Assembly (NCBI GenBank): GCA_025964295.1
Contig: JAOPZD010000435.1
Span: forward strand, 1 to 6,947
Direction: 5' to 3'
DNA length: 6,947 bases
Origin: Conexibacter sp.
Lineage (GTDB): Bacteria; Actinomycetota; Thermoleophilia; Solirubrobacterales; Solirubrobacteraceae
Position numbers and translations under genes: made by a program
Shown here: one piece after another, positions 1-5,352 of the stretch
How positions within the stretch are numbered: position 1 is the stretch's first letter
Layout of the letters: each line of letters begins with the position of its first letter
Notes under the pieces: model-generated
Told to the model about the DNA's origin: nothing
The model's input: only the letters and a program-made list of their open reading frames with translations
Databases searched by the model: none

Positions 1-1
1 C

Positions 2-790
2 GGCGCCGAGCTGGCCAACCTCTGCAACGAGGCCGCGATCTTCGCCGCCCGGCGCGACGGCCAGGCCGTCGCGCGCGACGACTTCGACGCCGCCCTGGAG
101 CGCGTCGTCGCCGGCGTGCAGACCAACACCACGCTCAACGAGCACGAGCGCCGCGTCGTCGCCTACCACGAGGCCGGCCACGCGCTGACCCGCGAGCTGC
201 TCGACTCGACCGAGCGCACGCACAAGATCTCGATCGTCCCGCGCGGCTCGGCGCTCGGGTTCGTCATGAACCTGCCCGACGAGGACAGCTACCTCAAGAC
301 GCGCGAGGAGCTCGTCGACCAGATGACGGTCCTGCTCGGGGGCCGCGTCGCCGAGGCGATCGTCTTCGGCGCGGTGACCACCGGCGCGGCCAACGACCTG
401 CACCGCGTCGCGGAGATCACGCACGCGATGGTCCACGAGTACGGCATGGGGACCGCGACCGCCGGCGTGCGCGCGGTGACCGACGCCGACATCGTCAGCG
501 ACCTGACCCGCCGCATCCGCGACGAGGAGCAGCAGGAGCTGGCCTTCGAGGCCCAGCGCGCCGCCTACGACCTCATCACCGCGCACCGCCCCAAGCTCGA
601 GGAGCTCGCGCAGGCGCTGCTGGACCGCGAGACGCTGGACCGCGGGGAGATCGACGCGATCATGGCCGGCACGCCGCCGGTCGCGCGCCGCAAGCCCTAC
701 GTGGTGCCCGACGCGCCGGAGCGCCCCCGGATCGCCGCCGTCACGCCGCTGCCCCAGCCGGGCGGCCACGACGACAACAGCGCGGCGTAG
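2..790 (+). CDS. ftsH: ATP-dependent zinc metalloprotease FtsH, C-terminal part (5' end outside window)
   Basis: Membrane-anchored AAA+ protease that unfolds and degrades membrane and short-lived cytosolic proteins. The frame is open from base 2, so the membrane segments and most of the ATPase domain lie upstream; the GTG at 116 is internal. The 262 visible residues begin in the AAA lid helix (GAELANLCNEAAIFAARR), followed by the M41 peptidase domain. The zinc site HEAGH is at visible residues 56-60 (bases 167-181). The third ligand is Asp132 in TTGAANDL (395-397), 76 residues after the first His, close to the 78 in E. coli FtsH. Helical C-terminal segments end in ETLDRGEIDAIM, then a proline-rich tail. 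Oddities: the loop between YGM and SDLT is only about 16 residues, against about 28 in E. coli, and lacks the FLGR-like segment; AEA replaces the usual AEE of the LLGGRxAEE motif. It may be a divergent paralogue. The family call is secure. Confidence 0.95.
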   Translation, partial: GAELANLCNEAAIFAARRDGQAVARDDFDAALERVVAGVQTNTTLNEHERRVVAYHEAGHALTRELLDSTERTHKISIVPRGSALGFVMNLPDEDSYLKTREELVDQMTVLLGGRVAEAIVFGAVTTGAANDLHRVAEITHAMVHEYGMGTATAGVRAVTDADIVSDLTRRIRDEEQQELAFEAQRAAYDLITAHRPKLEELAQALLDRETLDRGEIDAIMAGTPPVARRKPYVVPDAPERPRIAAVTPLPQPGGHDDNSAA

Positions 791-802
791 CGCGCGTTCG
801 CA

Positions 803-808
803 TAGGGT
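803..808 (+). promoter_or_regulatory. Candidate -10 element (TAGGGT) of a leaderless epimerase transcript
   Basis: TAGGGT matches the TAnnnT core of a bacterial -10 box. It ends 8 bases before the epimerase ATG, so transcription would start at or next to the start codon. No good Shine-Dalgarno sequence precedes that ATG and no -35 match lies 16-18 bases upstream. Leaderless mRNAs are common in high-GC actinobacteria; the assignment here is inference. Confidence 0.4.
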
Positions 809-816
809 CGCGCGCC

Positions 817-1221
817 ATGTTCGCGCGCATCGACCACGTGGGCGTCGCCGTCGAGGACCTCGACGCCGCCATCGCCCTCTACGAGAACACGTACGCCATG
901 AAGCTCGTCCATCGCGAGACGGTGGCCGAGCAGGGCGTCGAGGCCGTGCTCCTCGACGTCGGCGAGAACCACGTGGAGCTGCTCGCGCCGCTGGGGCCCG
1001 ACACGCCGGTCGGCAAGTTCCTGGCCAAGAAGGGCCCGGGCATCCACCACGTCGCCTACCAGGTGACCGACATCGACGCGACGCTCGCGGCGCTGAAGGC
1101 GGAGGGGCTGCGGCTGATCGACGAGACGCCGCGCATCGGGATCCGCGGCTCGCGCGTCGCGTTCCTGCACCCGGCCGCCGCCGGCGGCGTGCTGACCGAG
1201 ATCGTCGAGCCCGCTCACTGA
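817..1221 (+). CDS. mce: Methylmalonyl-CoA epimerase (VOC superfamily)
   Basis: Interconverts (2R)- and (2S)-methylmalonyl-CoA, linking propionyl-CoA carboxylase to the B12-dependent mutase; cytosolic. The 134 residues are the usual length for the family and form two vicinal-oxygen-chelate modules: IDHVGVAVEDL at 5-15 and GIHHVAYQVTDID at 75-87. Candidate metal ligands by alignment from memory with the Propionibacterium shermanii enzyme are His7, Glu54 (VELL), His78 and Glu128 (LTEIVEP). Glu42 and Glu128 correspond to its proposed catalytic acid/base pair. The segment GPGIHHVAYQV and the C-terminal GGVLTEIVEP are typical of the epimerase rather than of glyoxalase I. The ATG at 817 is the only sensible start, since the family motif begins at residue 5. 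It follows ftsH by 26 bases but probably has its own promoter. No mutase or carboxylase gene is in the window. Its stop overlaps the convergent flavoprotein gene by 7 bases. Confidence 0.93.
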   Translation: MFARIDHVGVAVEDLDAAIALYENTYAMKLVHRETVAEQGVEAVLLDVGENHVELLAPLGPDTPVGKFLAKKGPGIHHVAYQVTDIDATLAALKAEGLRLIDETPRIGIRGSRVAFLHPAAAGGVLTEIVEPAH

Positions 1222-2816
1222 GCGGCGAGCTCGCCGCGGAGGTGGTCGGCGAGCCGCAGGGCCAGCGCGACGATCGTGAAGGTCGGGTTCGCGTAGCCGC
1301 CGGTGGCGAACACCGAGCTGCCGGCCACGTGGAGGTTGTCGACCGAGTGCACGCGGCAGTCGGCGTCGACGACGCCGTGGCGCGGGTCGGCCGCCATCCG
1401 CGTCGTGCCCATGTGGTGCGGGCCGCCGATGATGCCCTCCTCCCAGCCGGGCCGGGGCATGATCACGCCGCCGAGGCCGCCGGCGCGCAGCTGGCCGTCG
1501 AGCTGGGTCAGCCAGCCGGTGACCGTCGCCAGGTCGGTGTCCGACACGCGCCAGTCCAGGCGCGCGAGCGGCATGCCGAGCGCGTCGCGGCGGTCGCCGA
1601 GCGTCACGCGGCTGTGCGGCGAGGGCTCCTGCTCGGTGCGCAGGTAGAGCGAGCGCAGCAGGCCGGTCGCCCCGGCGCTGCGCTGCAGGGCGGCGCGGGC
1701 GGCGCGGCGGGTCTCCAGCCGGCGCCCGACGTTCCAGGTCCGCTCGGTCGTGCCCTTGACCCACTCGACCGCCTCGCGCGCCGGGCCGCGGCGCAGCGCC
1801 CGGTAGGCGCGGATCGGCCCGTAGGTGACGGCGGGGCGCCAGCCGATGAACGGCGTCCCGTAGGCGTAGGTCGGCTCCTCGATGGCGATCGACGCCCCGA
1901 GCAGCTCGTGGCGCCGGCGCGCCTGCGCGGTCGGCGTCACCACGCCGCGCACCTTCAGGTCGCCGTAGGTCGCCTTGCGATAGAAGGCGCTGCTCGCGCC
2001 GGACGTGCTCAGCAGCAGGTGGCCGGCCGCGACGTGCAGGTGCTCCATGAAGTAGCGGCCGACGAGGCCGTGCTCGTTGCCCAGGCCCGCGGGGCGCTGC
2101 GCGCGTGAGGCCAGCAGGAGGCGGGCGTTCTCGATCCCGCCGGCGGCCAGCACCGCCGCGCGGCAGCGGACGGTGAACGCGCCGCCGCTGAGCGTCCGCA
2201 CGCGGACCATGGCGACGCGCTGCCCGGCGTCGTCGAGGACGAGCTCGGTGACGTTGGCGCGCAGCATCGTGGTGACGTTGGGCGCCGCGGCGATCCGCTC
2301 GGCGTAGGCGTCGGCGAAGTTCAGCTCGGGGCTGTAGAGGAAGAGCGTGTTCTGGAACGTGTCGCCGGGCAGCGGCAGCGGCGCCGGCATCCGGTCGCCC
2401 CACGACGCGAGGTCGAAGCGCCCGTCGGGCAGCCCGAACAGCCGCGCCGCGTCGGCCTGGTAGGGCTCCAGGTCGGCGTGCGCGATCGGCCAGCCGCTGT
2501 CGCGGACCCACGCGTTGGCGTCGAAGTCCTCGGGCTCCAGCGGCCGGCACCAGCCGCCCCAGCGGTTGCTGCCACCGCCGAAGACGCGGAAGCGGCAGGC
2601 GTCCAGCGGGTAGTAGCGGTGCCCGACGTTCTCGCCGCGGTACAGCCGCTGCGCGGCTCGATCGGGATGCTCGCCGCCACCCTCGAGCAGGCAGACGCGC
2701 AGGCCGCAGCCGCGCAGCCGGTCGGCGAGCGCGATGCCGGCGGGGCCGGCGCCGACGATGACGAGGTCGAACTCCAGGTCGCTGCCGGCGGGGACCGAGC
2801 GGGCGTCGGTCAGCAC
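1215..2816 (-). CDS. GMC-family FAD-dependent oxidoreductase
   Basis: Flavoprotein oxidising an alcohol, sugar or similar substrate with FAD; substrate not predictable. With the GTG start at 2816 it has 533 residues, normal for short bacterial GMC enzymes. FAD-binding motif GAGPAG is at 22-27, with Glu45 ending the second strand (CLLEGG) for the ribose. GGGSNRWGG is at 80-88 and the GMC signature-like GGIENARLLL at 226-235. The C-terminal substrate domain has HHMGTTRM from 467 and GGYANPT, whose Asn510 with His467 or His468 forms the likely catalytic His/Asn pair, as in pyranose 2-oxidase and choline oxidase. No signal peptide or twin-arginine motif is seen, so it is probably cytosolic. The frame is open back to 2927, but that extension is low-complexity Arg/Pro sequence, and the GTG has a GGAG 6 bases upstream and sits just before the FAD fold. 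It is divergent from the Wzz-like gene and may serve polysaccharide modification, on position alone. Confidence 0.9.
   Translation of the reverse strand: MLTDARSVPAGSDLEFDLVIVGAGPAGIALADRLRGCGLRVCLLEGGGEHPDRAAQRLYRGENVGHRYYPLDACRFRVFGGGSNRWGGWCRPLEPEDFDANAWVRDSGWPIAHADLEPYQADAARLFGLPDGRFDLASWGDRMPAPLPLPGDTFQNTLFLYSPELNFADAYAERIAAAPNVTTMLRANVTELVLDDAGQRVAMVRVRTLSGGAFTVRCRAAVLAAGGIENARLLLASRAQRPAGLGNEHGLVGRYFMEHLHVAAGHLLLSTSGASSAFYRKATYGDLKVRGVVTPTAQARRRHELLGASIAIEEPTYAYGTPFIGWRPAVTYGPIRAYRALRRGPAREAVEWVKGTTERTWNVGRRLETRRAARAALQRSAGATGLLRSLYLRTEQEPSPHSRVTLGDRRDALGMPLARLDWRVSDTDLATVTGWLTQLDGQLRAGGLGGVIMPRPGWEEGIIGGPHHMGTTRMAADPRHGVVDADCRVHSVDNLHVAGSSVFATGGYANPTFTIVALALRLADHLRGELAAQ
1222..1237. 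other. Perfect 16-base palindrome just after the epimerase stop
   Basis: GCGGCGAGCTCGCCGC is its own reverse complement and can fold as a 6-bp GC stem with an AGCT loop on either strand. It begins one base after the epimerase stop codon and lies within the last codons of the convergent oxidoreductase gene. No T-run follows on either side, so it is not a classical intrinsic terminator. It may pause polymerase or protect 3' ends, or simply reflect GC-rich codon choice. Confidence 0.35.
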
Positions 2817-2822
2817 GCCCGG

Positions 2823-2826
2823 CTCC
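2823..2826 (-). promoter_or_regulatory. Shine-Dalgarno site deciding the GMC oxidoreductase start
   Basis: On the minus strand GGAG is followed by 6 bases and then GTG at 2816. The spacing is near ideal and favours this start over the far upstream codon at 2927, which has no recognisable site. Confidence 0.55.
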
Positions 2827-2885
2827 GGTCTCCCCGACGGGCGGCACCGCGTGATGCGAGGTCTGCGCGCATTCGGAGGGGGGCG

Positions 2886-2941
2886 ACGATAGTCATCGTG
2901 ATCGGTCGGAGGTGCGGATCCCTGCACTTCCCTGACGATGA
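2886..2941. promoter_or_regulatory. ACGAT/ATCGT inverted half-sites in the divergent GMC-Wzz intergenic region
   Basis: The 242-base gap between the divergent genes (2817-3058) contains ACGAT (2886-2890) and ATCGT (2895-2899) separated by 4 bases. A further inverted copy, ACGATGA (2935-2941), pairs over 7 bases with TCATCGT (2893-2899). On the minus strand TATCGT (2891-2886) is a possible weak -10 for the oxidoreductase gene, so a bound protein could block it; no good -35 accompanies it. The site may be an operator; the arms are short and chance is possible. Confidence 0.25.
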
Positions 2942-2980
2942 GTACCCCTCCTCCATGGTCCAGAAAGCGGCGCGGAAGGC

Positions 2981-3009
2981 TTCACCAACCGTACGTGGCG
3001 CGGTACCCT
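2981..3009 (+). promoter_or_regulatory. Candidate promoter for the Wzz-like gene
   Basis: TTCACC (2981-2986) and TACCCT (3004-3009) are separated by exactly 17 bases, the optimal spacing for the housekeeping sigma factor. They match 4 of 6 bases of TTGACA and the TAnnnT core of the -10 box. Transcription would begin near 3016, giving a leader of about 43 bases to the ATG at 3059, or about 16 to the alternative ATG at 3032. Confidence 0.45.
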
Positions 3010-3058
3010 GCCTCGACGCGCCCGCGAGGCGATGTCGAGGACGGAGCCGACCTCCTGC

Positions 3059-3883
3059 ATGAGTGCATCACCTGCCGCGCCCGCCGAGCACGAGCTCGCC
3101 GTCGCGACTGAGCCATCCCCGCCCGCCGCCGCGGGCCCGTCGCGCACGCGACTGCTGATCCGCTGCGTGGTGCTCGCCGTGGTGGCCGTCGTCGTGGCCG
3201 CCGTGGTCTACATCGTCAGCGACGGGGTCTCGCCGAAGTACAGCTCCTCCTCGACGCTGATCGTCAGCGTCAACGGCGGCTCGGGGCTGAGCGACGTGTC
3301 GGTCACGGCCTCCAACGACCTCGCCAGCCAGTACGCGCAGCTCGCCAACTCGGCGCCGGTCCTCCGGGCCGCCGAGAAGCGCCTGAAGGCGCCGGCCGGC
3401 AGCCTCGACGGCAAGCTCAGCGGCAGCACGGTGAGCGCCCAGAACATCATCAAGGTCTCCGCCAGCGCCGGCGCGCCGGGCGCCGCCCAGCAGCGCGCCG
3501 ACGCGGCCACCGAGGCGCTGATCAGCTACGTCACGCGCATCAACGCGAAGTCCGCCACGCGCTACGCCGCGGCGGTGACGTTCCGCCTGCGGCCCATCGA
3601 CAAGCAGATCGCCGCGGTCGAGAAGCGCATCTCCAAGGGCTCGGCGGAGTCGCGCCGCAACGCCTCGGTGGTGCTCGCCAACCTCGTCGCCCAGCGCCAG
3701 CAGGTCCAGAGCACGATCGCCCAGAACGCGGCCGGCAGCCAGCCCAACCTGCAGGCGGTCACCCCGGCGACGGCGGGCGCCAAGACGTCGCCCAAGCCCG
3801 AGCTCTACGCCTTGGTGGCGTTGGTCATCGTGCTGCTGATCGGCGGGCGGATCGCGCTCGCGCCGCTGTTCTCGCGGCGCTGA
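3059..3883 (+). CDS. Wzz/YveK-like polysaccharide chain-length determinant (co-polymerase)
   Basis: Membrane protein expected to regulate chain length of a surface or exopolysaccharide made by a Wzy-type polymerase. The 274 residues comprise a Pro/Ala-rich cytoplasmic N-terminus (1-30), membrane helix 1 (about 32-53), and an external domain opening with KYSSSSTLIVSV (60-71), which resembles the Wzz N-terminal domain. A predicted coiled-coil stretch spans about 180-220. A proline-containing segment before helix 2 (SPKPELYALVAL, 244-255) is typical of co-polymerases, and helix 2 runs about 249-270. No Walker motifs or tyrosine-kinase domain are fused, so any BY-kinase partner is elsewhere. Start uncertain: ATG 3032 is in frame and adds nine residues, but its GAGG lies only 2 bases away; ATG 3059 has GGAG at 12 bases. 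The last 79 bases are antisense to the end of the O-antigen ligase-like gene, a likely functional partner. Confidence 0.8.
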   Translation: MSASPAAPAEHELAVATEPSPPAAAGPSRTRLLIRCVVLAVVAVVVAAVVYIVSDGVSPKYSSSSTLIVSVNGGSGLSDVSVTASNDLASQYAQLANSAPVLRAAEKRLKAPAGSLDGKLSGSTVSAQNIIKVSASAGAPGAAQQRADAATEALISYVTRINAKSATRYAAAVTFRLRPIDKQIAAVEKRISKGSAESRRNASVVLANLVAQRQQVQSTIAQNAAGSQPNLQAVTPATAGAKTSPKPELYALVALVIVLLIGGRIALAPLFSRR

Positions 3884-5352
3884 GCGGCCTCGGCCAGCGG
3901 GCGCAGCCAGCTGGGCTCGCGCGTCGCCCGTGGCGGCCACGCGAACTGGCGCGGCTCGCGGCGCGCCCGCGCGGCGAGCATCGCGCCGAAGCAGAACGCG
4001 AAGAAGACCGTGACCTGGGCGTAGCGCGCGGTCGTGTCGGTCAGCCACGGCACGAGCATCGCGAAGAACGCCCCGGCATAGCCGGCGTAGCGCGCGCGGT
4101 CGGTCAACAGCCCGCGGCCGATCGCCAGCGCGATGTGGCCGAGCAGCAGCAGCAGCGCCGCGGCGCCCGCGATCCCCGACGCCGCGAGGATCTGCAGGTA
4201 CACCGAGTGCGCGTGCAGGCCGTTGGGGGAGCTCGGGAGGTACTTGCCCAGCTCGGGCTGGAGGTTGCCGAAGCCCGTGCCGGTCGCGGGCCGCTCGCGG
4301 AACACGGACACCGAGGAGTGCCAGATCGCCTGGCGCTCGCGGTCGCCCTTGAACGTCCGGTTGGTCCGGGCCGTGGGGTCGGCGATCGACGAGAACCGCT
4401 CGCGGACGGTCGGGCCGGCCAGCGTCAGGCCCATCACGACGATCAGGACCAGACCGGCCACCGACGTCAGCCCGGTGACCAGGCGCATCCGCGGCGGCAT
4501 GAACACGACCGCGACGCCGACGCCGAGGATGCCGCCGACCCAGCTCAGCCGCGAGTAGGTCAACAGCAGCGCGAGCGCGATCACGGCGGTCACCGCCGTC
4601 CAGGCCAGGCCCTCGCGGCGGCGCACGGCGGTGGCGGCGAGGCTGACGCCGAGCGGCAGGACGAAGGCCAGGACGTTGCCGAGGCTGATCGGGTCGGGCA
4701 TCGCGCCGGCGGGGCGGAAGTAGTTGTCGCCGAAGGCGAACGTGCTCGCCGCCGCCTGGCCGCCCTGGGAGTGCAGCGCTAGCCGCACGCCGCGCGTGCT
4801 CTCGAAGATCGCCAGCACCGCCTGCACCAGGCCCGCGATCACCACCCACGACAGGACGAAGCGCCGTCCGCCGCGCTCCTGGGCGACGACGAAGGCCACC
4901 CAGCCGGCCACGAACGTCCCGCCCAGCCACGCGACGTAGTGGCTGATGCCCGAGCCGAGCAGCACGGCGGGCGCCAGCAGCGCCAGGACGATGGCCATGA
5001 CAAGGCTCGTGCTCGTCAGCCGGTCGCCGGCCCGCGTGCGGAACAGCGCGAGGACCCCGCCGGCGGCGAGCAGGATCCCCAGCGGCGACAGCGTGACGTC
5101 GCGCAGCGTCGAGGACATCGAGAACGGCCCGAGGACGATCGCCGCAGCGGTGACCACGCGCAGCGGCTGGGGCGAGAGGCAGGTCAGCGCGCCGACCGTC
5201 GGCGCGATCACCGTCATGAAGTACTTGGCGGTCGTCGGCTGCGCGAACAGGTGGTCGGCCAGCAGGCCGGTCGTCGCCAGGACGATCCCGAGCAGGCAGA
5301 CCGCCATCACGATGATGCGCTGGGGCTCCCAGCGCACGCCCGCCGCCGTCAC
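3805..5352 (-). CDS. O-antigen ligase / Wzy-like polysaccharide polymerase (Wzy_C family membrane protein)
   Basis: Polytopic membrane protein of 515 residues expected to join lipid-linked glycan units outside the membrane, as a ligase (WaaL-like) or polymerase (Wzy/ExoQ-like). Many hydrophobic segments run from about residue 13 to 460. Family features: TYSRLSWVGG at 265-274 at the start of the Wzy_C region, then a large external loop with FKGDRERQAIW (334-344), RPATGTGFGN (354-363) and HAHSVYLQILAASG (380-393), which carries the conserved loop His. Conserved Arg and His residues of this kind are needed for catalysis in WaaL. Sequence alone does not separate ligase from polymerase; the adjacent Wzz-like gene favours polymerase. 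The GTG start at 5352 overlaps the upstream TGA as GTGA and has GGGAGG 7 bases before it, so translation is probably coupled to the glycosyltransferase gene. The C-terminal tail is soluble and runs 79 bases into the convergent Wzz-like gene. Confidence 0.87.
   Translation of the reverse strand: MTAAGVRWEPQRIIVMAVCLLGIVLATTGLLADHLFAQPTTAKYFMTVIAPTVGALTCLSPQPLRVVTAAAIVLGPFSMSSTLRDVTLSPLGILLAAGGVLALFRTRAGDRLTSTSLVMAIVLALLAPAVLLGSGISHYVAWLGGTFVAGWVAFVVAQERGGRRFVLSWVVIAGLVQAVLAIFESTRGVRLALHSQGGQAAASTFAFGDNYFRPAGAMPDPISLGNVLAFVLPLGVSLAATAVRRREGLAWTAVTAVIALALLLTYSRLSWVGGILGVGVAVVFMPPRMRLVTGLTSVAGLVLIVVMGLTLAGPTVRERFSSIADPTARTNRTFKGDRERQAIWHSSVSVFRERPATGTGFGNLQPELGKYLPSSPNGLHAHSVYLQILAASGIAGAAALLLLLGHIALAIGRGLLTDRARYAGYAGAFFAMLVPWLTDTTARYAQVTVFFAFCFGAMLAARARREPRQFAWPPRATREPSWLRPLAEAAQRRENSGASAIRPPISSTMTNATKA

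Noticed and set aside
1222..1237. Intrinsic terminator at the GC palindrome
   Set aside because: The stem is short and no T-run follows on either strand, so it is listed only as a palindrome.
697..2847. 716-codon minus-strand frame over the flavoprotein and epimerase genes
   Set aside because: It is an Arg/Pro/Ala-rich shadow with no motifs. The frame one base away encodes the GMC oxidoreductase with its FAD and catalytic motifs.
2817..2927. N-terminal extension of the GMC oxidoreductase to the start codon at 2927
   Set aside because: The added 37 residues are Arg/Pro-rich and not a signal peptide. The GTG at 2816 has a well-spaced GGAG and begins shortly before the FAD fold.
2478..3062. 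194-codon plus-strand frame running into the Wzz-like gene start
   Set aside because: It is antisense to the start of the GMC gene, has low-complexity composition and shows no family features.
3068..4930. 620-codon minus-strand frame antisense to the Wzz-like gene and overlapping the ligase gene
   Set aside because: Composition is dominated by Arg, Ala, Gly and Asp as expected from GC-rich antisense reading. The membrane-protein frames on both strands are clearly the real ones.
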